Positions 26,295-35,265 of a stretch of 48,442 bases of DNA are shown here, piece after piece. Under the pieces are notes generated by a model. That model had not been told where the DNA came from. It searched no databases and was given only the letters and a program-made list of their open reading frames with translations. Both the position numbers and the translations under genes were made by a program. The DNA comes from Thermotogota bacterium (GTDB lineage: Bacteria > Thermotogota > Thermotogae > Thermotogales > Thermotogaceae): assembly GCA_030550515.1 (NCBI GenBank), contig JAUQPE010000011.1:145746-194187 (forward strand), in the 5' to 3' direction. Position 1 is the first letter of the stretch. Each line of letters begins with the position of its first letter.

Positions 26295-28346
26295 ATGGCG
26301 TGGCTTGTGTTCAGCACCCTAGCAGGAGCTGGTTCCATGGTCGTAGCCTTGTTGCTGTTTGAACGCATCTTGCGCAAGGACCCCGGGACTGGAAGGATGC
26401 TCGAAATCTACTCGGCCATCAAAGAAGGCGCCCTGGCCTACTTGAGAAGACAGAACAGAACCCTCGCCGTGTTCGTTCTCGTCATGGCCATCATACTCGG
26501 CGTGGTGGCAACAGTTCTCAGGAACGCAACCATCGGACTGTCCATGGCAATCGCCTACGTGTTGGGATCCGCCTGCACCACCCTGGCGGCCTACCTCGGG
26601 ATGAGGGCGGCTGTGGAGACGAACGTGAGGGTGGCCTCGGCCGCCCGCAAAGGTTTGAAAGAAGCCTTCCCGGTAGCGTACTACGGTGGAGCCGTAATGG
26701 GTTTGTTCGTGGTTGGGATCTCCCTGTTCGGCATCACCGTACTATTCTTCGTCTTCAGGGAGCTTCTGGGGTGGGCTGACGTGGACGCCACCGACGTTGT
26801 CTTGAGCTTCAGTTTCGGTGCGAGCGCGCTTGCCCTGTTTGCCAAAGCTGGTGGAGGTATCTACACCAAAACGGCCGACATAAGCGCTGACTTGGTCGGG
26901 AAGGTGGAACTTGGGATACCCGAGGATGACCCGAGGAATCCGGCGGTGATCGCGGACAACGTGGGAGACAACGTTGGAGACGTCGCCGGTATGGGTGCAG
27001 ACCTCACAGACTCTTACATCGCGAGTGTCGCCGCCACGATGGTCATAGGCGCAGAGATAGGAAATCCAAAGCTTGTGACCTTGCCACTCCTGATAGCGGC
27101 GATGGGTTTGTTCGCTTCTATCATCGCTTTGGCTTTCGTGGCGCGGAGTATCAGAAGGAGCCCGGGTAGGGCATTGAACCTTGGAACGTTCCTGACGTGT
27201 GGAATATTCGTCGTGCTCCTTCTGATCGCGGTGAGGTTTTCGGGCCTCGAAGGCAACAGTTGGCTTGGAGTCTTCCTTCCGACGCTGGCGGGACTTGGTG
27301 CGGGAGTCGTCATAGGTCTCACCTCGGACTACTTCACCTCGATCGAGAAGAAGCCAGCTAGAAGGATCGCCGAGGCCTCGGTGACTGGTACCGCGATCAA
27401 CATACTGATGGGGTTCTCATACGGGATGGTAAGCATCACGCCCCCGATACTCTGTATCGCTGCCACGACGATAGCTGCGTGGTACCTGGCGAAGGCCTTC
27501 GGGATAGATCCGTTCTACGGGATCGCCTCGGCGGCACTCGGGATGCTCTCGATAGTCGGAACGGTGATATCGGCGGACGCCTACGGTCCCATATCCGACA
27601 ACGCCAAAGGGATAGCGGAGCAAGCGAGTCTTGGAGAAGAGGTGGTCGCCGTCACGGACATGCTCGACGCAGCCGGAAACACCTCCAAAGCGATCACGAA
27701 AGGGTTCGCCATCGGGTCAGCTGCCCTGACCGTTCTTGCCCTGTTCGCGGCTTACGCGCACCTTGTGAACATCAAATCGTTGGAACTGATGTCCCCACAG
27801 GTGATCGCCGGTCTTTTCATAGGAGTGATGATGCCCCCGGTCCTCTCGGCCATGCTCATACTCGCCGTCTCCAGGAACTCCGAGAGGATGATAGAGGAGA
27901 TCAGGAGGCAGTTCAGAGAGATCCCTGGATTGGCTGAGGGAACCGCCAAACCGGATTACGCCAAGTGTGTCGACATAGCGACCGCGGGCGCCCTCAGGGA
28001 GCTGCTGCCTTCCGGTATCGTGGCGATCGTGGCACCAGCACTGACGTTGATAGTGCTTGGAAAAGAAGCACTAGCAGGATTTTTGGCGGGAAGCATTCTG
28101 AGCGGTATCATCTTCGCCCTCTTCATGGCGAACGCTGGTGGGGCTTGGGACAACGCGAAGAAGTACATCGAGGAAGGGCATTTTGGTGGGAAAGGTTCCG
28201 AAGCCCACAAGGCGGCCGTTGTGGGAGACACCGTCGGCGATCCGTTCAAGGATACCGCGGGACCTTCCTTGAACACGATGATAACGGTGATGTCGCTGGT
28301 TGCCGAGGTTTTTGCTCCCTTACTCCTCTTGATCTTCAGCAGGTGA
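26295..28346 (+). CDS. hppA: Membrane-bound proton (or sodium) translocating pyrophosphatase
   Basis: 683 residues and about 16 membrane helices. The PPi site is clear: [11 protein letters not shown], the [16 protein letters not shown] repeat, and the late [16 protein letters not shown] motif. It pumps ions with energy from PPi hydrolysis. Two positions differ from the K+-dependent Na+-pumping enzyme of T. maritima as I remember it. GNTSKA has Lys465 where K+-dependent enzymes have Ala, which predicts K+ independence. GADLTDSY has Asp239 where a gate Glu is usual. The ATG 26295 follows GGGGGGTGT. The gene is closed by a strong terminator and seems to be an independent unit between tRNA-modification and kinase genes. 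Confidence 0.93.
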   Translation: MAWLVFSTLAGAGSMVVALLLFERILRKDPGTGRMLEIYSAIKEGALAYLRRQNRTLAVFVLVMAIILGVVATVLRNATIGLSMAIAYVLGSACTTLAAYLGMRAAVETNVRVASAARKGLKEAFPVAYYGGAVMGLFVVGISLFGITVLFFVFRELLGWADVDATDVVLSFSFGASALALFAKAGGGIYTKTADISADLVGKVELGIPEDDPRNPAVIADNVGDNVGDVAGMGADLTDSYIASVAATMVIGAEIGNPKLVTLPLLIAAMGLFASIIALAFVARSIRRSPGRALNLGTFLTCGIFVVLLLIAVRFSGLEGNSWLGVFLPTLAGLGAGVVIGLTSDYFTSIEKKPARRIAEASVTGTAINILMGFSYGMVSITPPILCIAATTIAAWYLAKAFGIDPFYGIASAALGMLSIVGTVISADAYGPISDNAKGIAEQASLGEEVVAVTDMLDAAGNTSKAITKGFAIGSAALTVLALFAAYAHLVNIKSLELMSPQVIAGLFIGVMMPPVLSAMLILAVSRNSERMIEEIRRQFREIPGLAEGTAKPDYAKCVDIATAGALRELLPSGIVAIVAPALTLIVLGKEALAGFLAGSILSGIIFALFMANAGGAWDNAKKYIEEGHFGGKGSEAHKAAVVGDTVGDPFKDTAGPSLNTMITVMSLVAEVFAPLLLLIFSR

Positions 28347-28366
28347 GAAAAAACTTTGGAAACGCG

Positions 28367-28397
28367 AACTCCTGGGCGCAAGCCCAGGAGTTTTTTT
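28367..28397 (+). terminator. Strong intrinsic terminator after hppA
   Basis: AACTCCTGGGC (28367-28377) and GCCCAGGAGTT (28382-28392) form an 11-bp stem closed by a GCAA tetraloop, followed by seven T (28391-28397). The T run overlaps the -35 of the next promoter. Confidence 0.96.
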
Positions 28398-28423
28398 GGC
28401 CCCTCAGAGCTCCCTGGTATGAT
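28396..28423 (+). promoter_or_regulatory. Promoter of the histidine kinase operon
   Basis: TTGGCC (28396-28401, four of six) with a 16-base spacer and TATGAT (28418-28423, five of six). It starts right after the hppA terminator and would drive the kinase-HDOD-rbfA-truB-ribF genes. Confidence 0.65.
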
Positions 28424-28461
28424 ATCATTTTGGGGAAACTGACTGTGAGGTGTGATGAAGA

Positions 28462-29931
28462 GTGGAAAACGTGGTGAGGGATCGCGGAGGGAGTGCGACT
28501 TCTTCCGGCAAACTACTCACGCTCTTGTCCCTGTTCGTCATGGAGTTCTCCGGGGTGAGAGAAGAGGACGAAGCTCTGAAAGCCCTCACGAGCGTGTTGA
28601 AACGTGCCGTGGACGTGAAGGGAATATCCCTGCTCGACCAGGATATGAAGAAGGTCACGGGCGAGGACTTCGACGTTCAACGGTACGAGGACCTGATGAA
28701 GTGGTGCAAAGAGAACTCGGTTTCAACTTTCGTGCAGGATGGGGATCATTTCGTTGGGATAGTACCGGTGATGAAGCGTGAGAACCTCTTCGGTTTCATC
28801 CTCGTCGTCCTTCCCAACCAACCGTCTCTCGAGGAGACCGAGACGTTCAGGATCTTCTCTTTCCTTGCGGCGATCGTTTTGGAGAACATAAAGTTGTACA
28901 AGAGTCTCGAAGAGACGTACAACTACGTTTCGAACATCATGAACGCGTTACCAGAGGCAATCTTTGTGTACGGCAAGGACGGGGTGAGTTTCAGAAACAG
29001 GAGGTTCATCGAGGCCAACTTCCCAGACCAGGTGATGAGGAAGGCCTTCCAACTTTCCGAGGAAGTCCTGGAACTCGGCAAAGCGCGCGTTGGAGAAGTC
29101 GAGTTCGAGAGGGAGTACTATTCCATCGTCTCGCAACCCCTCGTTTACGGCGAACGTGTCTTCGCGTTGACCGCTGTAGCCAACGTCACGGCTACGAAGG
29201 AGTTGGAAAAGCTACGTCAGATCGATAGGATGAAGACCGAGTTCATCGCCAACATCTCCCACGAACTGCGCACCCCTCTCGCCGCGATAAAGGCCTACGC
29301 CGAAACCCTGCTGAACAACTTGGAAGAGTTGGACGCGGAAACCCTGAGGGAGTTCGTCAGGATCATCCTCCAACAGAGCGATCACCTCGAGAAGATCCTG
29401 GAAGAGCTACTGGACTTTTCGAGCTTGGAACGAAAGTCGTTGAAGGTAGTCAAAGAAGAGGTCGACCTGTGCTCGATGATCGAGGAAGCGGTGGACGCGA
29501 TGAAGGAATACGGGGCTTCCAGGGGTGTGGAGCTGTACTTCGAGCCCGGAACCGACGAAGCCCGCGTGATGGGAGACCCAAGGAGGCTGAAGCAGGTTTT
29601 GTTGAACCTTCTCAGCAACGCGATAAAGTATTCGAAGGAGGACGAAAGCGAGAAGTTCGCGAGAGTCACTTTGGAAAGGAATGGAAACGGTTACCTGATC
29701 GCGGTGGAGGACAACGGGATAGGGATTCCCGAAAGCATGAAGGACAAGATATTCGAGAAGTTCTTCAGGGTCGATTCTTCTTTGACGTACAAAGTTCCTG
29801 GCACGGGCCTTGGACTCACCATCGCGAAGGAGATCGTGGAGATGCATGGGGGGAAGATCTGGGTAGAGAGCGAGGAGGGCAAGGGATCCAAGTTCTTCGT
29901 TTGGATCCCTGAGGGACATGACGGCGGCTAA
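28462..29931 (+). CDS. Sensor histidine kinase, HK853-like
   Basis: 489 residues. The catalytic half is nearly complete in motif terms: HisKA domain with the phospho-accepting His267 (ISHELRTPL), then HATPase with N box ([10 protein letters not shown]), G1 (DNGIGIP), F box and G2 (GTGLGL). It agrees strongly with the T. maritima kinase HK853 (TM0853) that I remember, which has similar length. The N-terminal half looks like a GAF domain (about 20-145) and a PAS domain (about 155-240), with no convincing membrane helix. This suggests cytosolic sensing. No response regulator is adjacent. The start is GTG 28462, with GAGGTGTGATG upstream; the end overlaps the HDOD gene by 14 bases. Confidence 0.92.
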   Translation: MENVVRDRGGSATSSGKLLTLLSLFVMEFSGVREEDEALKALTSVLKRAVDVKGISLLDQDMKKVTGEDFDVQRYEDLMKWCKENSVSTFVQDGDHFVGIVPVMKRENLFGFILVVLPNQPSLEETETFRIFSFLAAIVLENIKLYKSLEETYNYVSNIMNALPEAIFVYGKDGVSFRNRRFIEANFPDQVMRKAFQLSEEVLELGKARVGEVEFEREYYSIVSQPLVYGERVFALTAVANVTATKELEKLRQIDRMKTEFIANISHELRTPLAAIKAYAETLLNNLEELDAETLREFVRIILQQSDHLEKILEELLDFSSLERKSLKVVKEEVDLCSMIEEAVDAMKEYGASRGVELYFEPGTDEARVMGDPRRLKQVLLNLLSNAIKYSKEDESEKFARVTLERNGNGYLIAVEDNGIGIPESMKDKIFEKFFRVDSSLTYKVPGTGLGLTIAKEIVEMHGGKIWVESEEGKGSKFFVWIPEGHDGG

Positions 29932-30775
29932 GGTGTTGGAAAAGGTGATAGAAAGCATAGAGAAGCTCCCCTCGCCGAGCTTCGTCGTTCAGAGGATCAT
30001 ATCCGTGTGTTCCAAACCCGACGCCTCCTCCGAAGAGGTGGCCAGGGCTCTCTTGATGGACGCCAGTTTGAGCGCGCGCGTGCTGAGGCTCGCAAATTCC
30101 GCTTATTATGGGATTCCCAGGAAGATAACGACGCTCTCGGAAGCGGTGATGATACTCGGTTTCAAGACCGTGAGGAACATCGCGTTGAGCGTTTTCACCT
30201 ACGACATGATCTTCAAAAACCAAGAGAGCGTCGTCGACAGGAAGAAGCTCTGGGCGCACTTTTTGTACACAGCGATCGTTTCCGAAACGGTTGCGGAAGT
30301 TGTCGGCTACCCTTTGAAAGAGGAAGTTTTCGTGGCGGGGCTCCTGCACGATATAGGGAAGGTGGTCTACGATTACGTCTTCCCAAAGCTTTTCGAGACG
30401 ATGGTCAAGATAGCGGAAAAGGGGAAGATGAACATGTTGGACGTGGAACGCGAGTTGGGGATGCCGTCGCACGAACTGGTGGGGAAGAAGCTCCTCGAGT
30501 CGTGGAATTTCCCAGATTTGCTCGTGTTCTCAACGGCGCACCACCACTCTGTGGAATCGTTGTCCAGCGACTTCTTCCTGAGTCAGGTGTCCATGGTGCA
30601 ACTTGGAGACGTTCTTGCGAATCTGATCGCGAGGGGGCGCTCTTTTTCGTGGGGGGATCCGATCCTCTCGCCGACCGCCATGCGCACGCTGAAGATGAAA
30701 CCCAGGCTCATTTCGAAAATCTTGGAGAGGGCGAAGGTGAAGATATCGAAGGCTGAGGAGTTGATGGAAATTTGA
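29918..30775 (+). CDS. HDOD-domain protein
   Basis: 285 residues. An HDOD domain covers most of it: LPSPSFVVQRI at the start, the LRLANSAYYG motif, LGFKTVRNIALS, and then LLHDIGK, where the His-Asp pair is kept, unlike many HDOD proteins. A later AHHHS motif adds further histidines. The retained HD motif and histidines leave open a metal-binding or weak phosphohydrolase activity. HDOD proteins are usually signalling partners of kinases, and the 14-base overlap with the histidine kinase supports a functional link. The ribosome-binding site of rbfA follows the stop directly. Confidence 0.88.
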   Translation: MTAAKVLEKVIESIEKLPSPSFVVQRIISVCSKPDASSEEVARALLMDASLSARVLRLANSAYYGIPRKITTLSEAVMILGFKTVRNIALSVFTYDMIFKNQESVVDRKKLWAHFLYTAIVSETVAEVVGYPLKEEVFVAGLLHDIGKVVYDYVFPKLFETMVKIAEKGKMNMLDVERELGMPSHELVGKKLLESWNFPDLLVFSTAHHHSVESLSSDFFLSQVSMVQLGDVLANLIARGRSFSWGDPILSPTAMRTLKMKPRLISKILERAKVKISKAEELMEI

Positions 30776-30788
30776 GGAGGTGAACCGG

Positions 30789-31181
30789 ATGCACCCGCTG
30801 TACAGGAAGGCCATGATCGAATCGGAGATACAAAAACTCTTGGTTGAAGCGCTTCAGGAGATGAAGGACCCTCGGTTGAAGAAGGAGTTCGTCACCTTTT
30901 CGAGGGTGGAGCTGTCGAAGGACAGGAGGTACGCGGACGTGTACGTGAGTTTTCTGGGAACACCGGAAGAAAGGCAAAAGACCGTCGAACTGCTCAACAA
31001 AGCGAAGGGATTCTTCAGGACGTACGTGGCGAAGAACCTCCGCCTTTACGTCACCCCAGAGATAAGGTTTTACGAAGACAAAGGAATCGAGAGCAGCGTG
31101 AGGGTACACCAGTTGTTGAACCAACTCGGGTTCGATCCTTTCAAAGAGGAAGAGAAAGAAGAGGGTGAAGGAGAAGGATGA
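30789..31181 (+). CDS. rbfA: Ribosome-binding factor A
   Basis: 130 residues from ATG 30789, placed five bases after GGAGGTGA (30777-30783). An in-frame GTG at 30780 lies inside that site and is rejected. The KH-like fold is seen from IQKLLVEALQEMKDPRL and the ADVYVSFLG strand, then ELLNKAKGFFRTYVAKNLRLYVTPEIRF, quoted only in part here as RLYVTPEIRFY. RbfA acts in 16S 5'-end maturation and cold adaptation. The C-terminus has a Glu/Lys-rich tail (EEKEEGEGEG). The end overlaps truB by four bases. Confidence 0.93.
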   Translation: MHPLYRKAMIESEIQKLLVEALQEMKDPRLKKEFVTFSRVELSKDRRYADVYVSFLGTPEERQKTVELLNKAKGFFRTYVAKNLRLYVTPEIRFYEDKGIESSVRVHQLLNQLGFDPFKEEEKEEGEGEG

Positions 31182-32107
31182 TCTCGGGTATACTCGTCGC
31201 TTACAAGCCGAAGGGCCCCACCTCGCACGACCTCGTCGACGAGGTGAGGAAGAAGCTGAGGATCGAGAAGGTTGGTCACGCGGGTACCCTGGATCCCTTC
31301 GCCTGTGGTGTGATGGTGGTGGGTGTGGGACAGGCGACGCGGATCTTGGAGTACTACAAAGACCTGAACAAGGTGTATTGGGTGAGGATGAGGCTCGGTT
31401 TGATCACGGAGACGTTCGACATAACCGGCGAAGTGATGGAAGAAAGAGAGTGCAACGTCACGGAAGAACAGATCCTCGAGGCACTCTTCTCGTTCGTTGG
31501 AGAGTACGACCAGGTCCCCCCCGCCTATTCTGCGAAGAAGTACAGAGGGGAGAGGCTCTACAAGCTCGCCAGGGAGGGAAAGATCGTTTCCCTTCCTCCC
31601 AGGAGGGTGAAGGTGCACGGGATATGGGACGTGGAGGTCCAGGGGAGGGACGTGACGTTCAGGGTGGAGGTGTCCCCTGGGACTTACGTGAGGTCCCTGT
31701 GCATGGACGTGGGATACAAGCTCGGGTGCGGTGCGACGGTGGTGGAATTGGTCAGGGAAAAGGTGGGCAACTTTTCACTTGAAGAGAGCTTGAACGTCTT
31801 CGAGGCGTCACCCGGAGAGATAGAGGAAAGGTTGATCCCACTCAAGCTCTGTCTCGAGTGGATGCCATCGGTTGAAATCTACAACGAACACGTGAAGTGG
31901 GTCGCCAACGGAGGCCAAATCTTTCTGAACATGCTGAAGAGGTGGGAAGAATTCAAAAAAAGTGATTTGGTGAGGGTTTTCAACGAGGATGGGGAATTCC
32001 TGGCCTTGGCCAGAGCGGAGAGGAATTCCCCCTTCCTCGAGACCCTGAAAAGGCAAGGAAGGAACGAGCGCGTTCTGACGCTGGAGAAGGTCTTCGTCAC
32101 GAGGTGA
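31178..32107 (+). CDS. truB: tRNA pseudouridine55 synthase TruB
   Basis: 309 residues. The catalytic motif GHAGTLDPFA has Asp39 as nucleophile; YKPKGPTSHD opens the domain; the YSAKKYRGERLYKLAR motif and the RVKVHGIW strand follow. A C-terminal PUA domain (about 225-300) completes it. It makes pseudouridine 55 in the T arm of tRNAs. The start ATG follows GGAGAAGG and overlaps the rbfA stop. The rbfA-truB-ribF order is a common bacterial arrangement. Confidence 0.95.
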   Translation: MISGILVAYKPKGPTSHDLVDEVRKKLRIEKVGHAGTLDPFACGVMVVGVGQATRILEYYKDLNKVYWVRMRLGLITETFDITGEVMEERECNVTEEQILEALFSFVGEYDQVPPAYSAKKYRGERLYKLAREGKIVSLPPRRVKVHGIWDVEVQGRDVTFRVEVSPGTYVRSLCMDVGYKLGCGATVVELVREKVGNFSLEESLNVFEASPGEIEERLIPLKLCLEWMPSVEIYNEHVKWVANGGQIFLNMLKRWEEFKKSDLVRVFNEDGEFLALARAERNSPFLETLKRQGRNERVLTLEKVFVTR

Positions 32108-32112
32108 AGCGT

Positions 32113-32973
32113 GTGATAGCGAGTTTGGGCGTCTTCGACGGTGTGCACGTCGGCCATCAAAGGATCCTCTCCACCCTCAAGGATCTTTCTGAGAAACTCG
32201 GTTTACCATCCGTGGTTTTCGTCATCTCCCACCCCCCAGAGTACTCCTCTCCGGATTTTCCAGGCCTTTTGATGCCTTTGGAAAAGAGAGAGGAGATGAT
32301 CTCCTCTTTCGCTCGTCCGGTCGTGATCGACTTTTCAAGCGTAAGGGATCTTTCCGCGGAAGACTTCGTGGAGAGATTCTTGAAGGACGTCAAGATCGTC
32401 GTCGTCGGGAGGGACTTTAAGTTCGGAAGGGGTGGTCGCGGGGACGTGAGGCTCTTGGAGGCGAAGGGAAAGTACGTCGTTCTGGTGGATGACGTGGTGG
32501 TCGACGGGATGAGGGTGAGCAGTTCCCTCGTGAGAAGACTCGTCCAAACGGGAAGGGTGGAGGAAGCCCGGCGTTACTTGGGACGTCCCTTCGAGTTGTT
32601 CGGGAAAGTCTACAGGGACCGCCAGTACGGAAGGGTTTTGGGCTTTCCAACCGCCAATTTAGATAGGGGGAGCGAAAAACTCGTGAATTTAAAGAGTGGC
32701 GTTTACTTTGTCAGGGTCACCCTACCAAGCGGTGAGGGAAAGTTCGGCGTCATGAACGTCGGGTACAGGCCGACCGTTCTCGAAACGCGGGACGTCAAGT
32801 ACGAGGTGCACGTGCTCGAGTTCGAGGGAGACCTGTACGGAAAGGAGTTGAAAGTGGAGGTGTTGAGGTACCTGAGGGAGGAGAGGAAGTTTGGAAGCGT
32901 CGAGGAGTTGAAGGAAGCGATCTCCCGCGATGTTGAAACTGCCAAAGAGATTTCAAAAGATTTTCTGATATAA
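32113..32973 (+). CDS. ribF: Bifunctional riboflavin kinase / FAD synthetase
   Basis: 286 residues. The FAD synthetase domain has the GVFDGVHVGHQ nucleotidyl-transfer motif and the VGRDFKFG and SSSLVRR segments. The kinase domain follows from GRVLGFPTANLD with the PTAN motif. It turns riboflavin to FMN and FAD. I choose GTG 32113 because GAGGTGA (32101-32107) is five bases before it and because the T. maritima protein, as I recall it, begins at the same point (two residues before S-x-GVFDG). GTG 32104 is the alternative. The stop overlaps a perfect -10 box for the next operon. Confidence 0.94.
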   Translation: MIASLGVFDGVHVGHQRILSTLKDLSEKLGLPSVVFVISHPPEYSSPDFPGLLMPLEKREEMISSFARPVVIDFSSVRDLSAEDFVERFLKDVKIVVVGRDFKFGRGGRGDVRLLEAKGKYVVLVDDVVVDGMRVSSSLVRRLVQTGRVEEARRYLGRPFELFGKVYRDRQYGRVLGFPTANLDRGSEKLVNLKSGVYFVRVTLPSGEGKFGVMNVGYRPTVLETRDVKYEVHVLEFEGDLYGKELKVEVLRYLREERKFGSVEELKEAISRDVETAKEISKDFLI

Positions 32974-32974
32974 T
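32966..32974 (+). promoter_or_regulatory. Extended -10 promoter for the ECF-yajC-secDF genes
   Basis: TGATATAAT: a perfect TATAAT (32969-32974) with a TG two bases upstream, overlapping the ribF stop codon. The -35 region is not conserved, which fits extended -10 promoters. It would start a message near 32981, upstream of the GTG at 33012. Confidence 0.7.
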
Positions 32975-33011
32975 CCTCATGAGCGAACCACGGAAGAGGA
33001 GGTGTTGAAGT

Positions 33012-33518
33012 GTGAGAAAAGTTGTGTACACAGCGATGTGGATAGCCGTTGGGATAGCTCTCGCCTACATCTTTCACCTCCTGAACGCGGGGAGAATCTT
33101 CCTTCCCCTGCATCTTGTGGCCATGCTTGCCGGTGCGTCCTCTGGAGCCGTAGTTGGGGGGTTGACGGGTGCCCTCTTGCCCTTGCTTTCTTCCCTCACC
33201 ACCGGCATGCCACCTTTCCCGATGTTCCTCTTCATGATGCCGGAGGTGTTCTGTTACGGTTTCCTGCTGGGCATCCTGAAGAGGTGGAACATCTTCTTGA
33301 GACTCGCCATAGCGATCGTCGCCGGCAGAGCCGTTTACTCCTTGGCCTATTACACGATAGGGGCACTCTTGAACATAAAGCTTCAACCTTTGAGCGCCAT
33401 CCTGTTGAGTTTCACCACGGGTATTCCCGGTATCGCGATCCAGTTCGTGTTGGTTCCGCTCGTTTACAAGAGACTGCAGTCGGTTTTGATGGAGAAAGGA
33501 GGAGAGGAACATGGTTGA
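33012..33518 (+). CDS. ECF transporter S component (substrate unknown)
   Basis: 168 residues, almost all hydrophobic, with about five or six helices. The loop LPLHLVAMLAGASSGAVVGG and the following TTGMPPFPMFLFMMPE region fit the substrate-binding S subunits of energy-coupling factor transporters. These use a shared EcfT/A module, which is not in this window. The place directly after ribF makes riboflavin a tempting substrate, but other known S components (pantothenate, folate, queuosine precursors) look alike and I cannot decide. GTG 33012 has AGGAGGTG (32997-33004) upstream. The end overlaps yajC by eight bases. Confidence 0.75.
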   Translation: MRKVVYTAMWIAVGIALAYIFHLLNAGRIFLPLHLVAMLAGASSGAVVGGLTGALLPLLSSLTTGMPPFPMFLFMMPEVFCYGFLLGILKRWNIFLRLAIAIVAGRAVYSLAYYTIGALLNIKLQPLSAILLSFTTGIPGIAIQFVLVPLVYKRLQSVLMEKGGEEHG

Positions 33519-33861
33519 CATCGTCTACGCCGCGGCACCCGGTGCCACGAGTAACACCCAGACGACCACTGGGGGCAGCTGGGGAAGCCTCCTCTTCATG
33601 CTCGTGTTCTTCCTGGTGATCTTCTACCTACTCATCGTGCTACCCCAGAGGAGAAGGGAGAAGCAGTTTCAAAAGATGATCGGCGAGCTCAAGAGGGGAG
33701 ACACGGTGGTCACAATAGGAGGTATCGTCGGAAAAGTTGTGGACATAAAGAGGGACACCGTGAAGATCAAGACGGCCAACACGACGGAACTTGAAATCAC
33801 CAAGAGAGCGATCGCTACGGTGATAAAAGAGAGAGAGCAGACAGAGCAGCAGGAGGGGTAG
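33511..33861 (+). CDS. yajC: Preprotein translocase subunit YajC
   Basis: 116 residues. After an unusually polar N-terminal stretch with APGATSNTQTTTGGS, one membrane helix (about 28-50) leads to LPQRRREKQFQKM and the GDTVVTIGGIVGKV motif that defines YajC. It joins SecDF in the accessory part of the Sec translocon. The start ATG 33511 lies within the end of the ECF gene. The C-terminus is Glu/Gln-rich. Confidence 0.95.
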   Translation: MVDIVYAAAPGATSNTQTTTGGSWGSLLFMLVFFLVIFYLLIVLPQRRREKQFQKMIGELKRGDTVVTIGGIVGKVVDIKRDTVKIKTANTTELEITKRAIATVIKEREQTEQQEG

Positions 33862-33864
33862 CGG

Positions 33865-35265
33865 ATGAGAGCCGACAGGGTCAAGTTGATCGTAGTGCTT
33901 TTGGTGCTGGCTGTGGCACTTGTGGCTCTCCTTTGGCCAACCAAGGAGGGATTCTCCTCCAAGTTGAAGTTGGGGTTGGACATAAAGGGAGGGGCTAGGA
34001 TCGAGTACCTTGTGGAGATAGAGAGAGAAGTGGAGAATCCCAGCGCCGTCGTGGACGACGTGTGGACCGTCCTGAGGAACAGGCTCGACGCGGCGGGTTA
34101 CACGGAAGCCACCCTGAAAAAGGCCTTTCGGGAGAACAACTCGTACATCGTCGTGGAGATACCTGGAGTGACTGATACGGCGCAGGCGGAAGCCCTCATA
34201 GGTTCCACGGGTGTGCTCTACTTCGCGCAGGTCTTGAACGAGTACTACGGCGACGATCCCACGAAGATACCGGAGTACGTCTTCGAAGCCAACAGGGAAA
34301 AGGCCGTCTGGTTGAAGGGAAGGGACGGCAAGTGGTACCTGGTCAGGAAGGAGATCATGGGAAGAAGAGACCTCGTGTTGGAAGCCCCCCGTATCCTTTA
34401 CGCGCGTCCCGAGGTGGAAACGCGTGTGGGTAGGTACGGTTACAAGGTCTCCTTCGAGCTGGCCAGGGATCACGTGGGTGTCTTCGAGAGGATCACCCGA
34501 GCCCTCTACGTCCCAGAAGGAACCTACGATCCAAGGAAGAGGCTGGCGATCGTGCTGGACGACGTGGTCCAGTTCGCGGGACAGGTGGTGGCCGTGATAA
34601 CGGACGGTAGAGCGGAGATCACCGGTAACTTCTCGCTTCAGGAAGCCAAAGATCTCGCGGCCATATTGAGGAGCGGCGCTCTACCCGCCAGGCTCGTCAA
34701 GACGTCGGCCGGTTGGGTTGCCCCTCTCCTCGGGAAGGACGTGGTGGATGCGTCCCTGAAGGCTGGAATAATCGGGCTCGCCTTGGTTTTGGTGTACATA
34801 GTGGTCTATTACAAGACCATGGGGATCGTGGCAGCCCTTGCGTTGCTCTACAACACGGTGCTTCTCTTCGGTGTTATGGCCCTGGGACGCTTCATCCTCA
34901 CCCTCCCCGGTATAGCGGGTATCATCATCACCATCGGAACCACAGTGGACGGAAACATCATCATATACGAGAGGATAAAGGAGGAACTCCGAACCGGTAA
35001 ACCCGTGAAGACTTCCATCGCGCTCGGCTTTGAAAGGTCCTTCTTTACCCTCTTCGATGCAAACGTTACGACCATACTCGCTGGCCTCGTTTTGTATTAC
35101 TTCGGCACCGGGACGATAAAAGGCTTCGCCATCACCCTCATCATCGGAGTGATGGGTAGCATGTTCGTCAACCTGGTGTTGAGCAGGGTACTTCTCGACG
35201 CCTTGGCACCACACATAAAACTCCCCAAGGTTGCGGAGACCCAGCAGGGAGGGAGTCAGAGATGA
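33865..35265 (+). CDS. secD: Protein translocase subunit SecD
   Basis: 466 residues. Helix 1 (about 7-25) is followed by the LGLDIKGGARIEY motif and a large periplasmic domain. The C-terminal five-helix bundle contains GTTVDGNIIIYERIKEE, with the conserved Asp used for proton coupling. The protein pulls translocating chains with SecF using ion-motive force. It is translationally tied to yajC (stop TAG, then ATG three bases later) and overlaps secF by four bases. Confidence 0.95.
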   Translation: MRADRVKLIVVLLVLAVALVALLWPTKEGFSSKLKLGLDIKGGARIEYLVEIEREVENPSAVVDDVWTVLRNRLDAAGYTEATLKKAFRENNSYIVVEIPGVTDTAQAEALIGSTGVLYFAQVLNEYYGDDPTKIPEYVFEANREKAVWLKGRDGKWYLVRKEIMGRRDLVLEAPRILYARPEVETRVGRYGYKVSFELARDHVGVFERITRALYVPEGTYDPRKRLAIVLDDVVQFAGQVVAVITDGRAEITGNFSLQEAKDLAAILRSGALPARLVKTSAGWVAPLLGKDVVDASLKAGIIGLALVLVYIVVYYKTMGIVAALALLYNTVLLFGVMALGRFILTLPGIAGIIITIGTTVDGNIIIYERIKEELRTGKPVKTSIALGFERSFFTLFDANVTTILAGLVLYYFGTGTIKGFAITLIIGVMGSMFVNLVLSRVLLDALAPHIKLPKVAETQQGGSQR

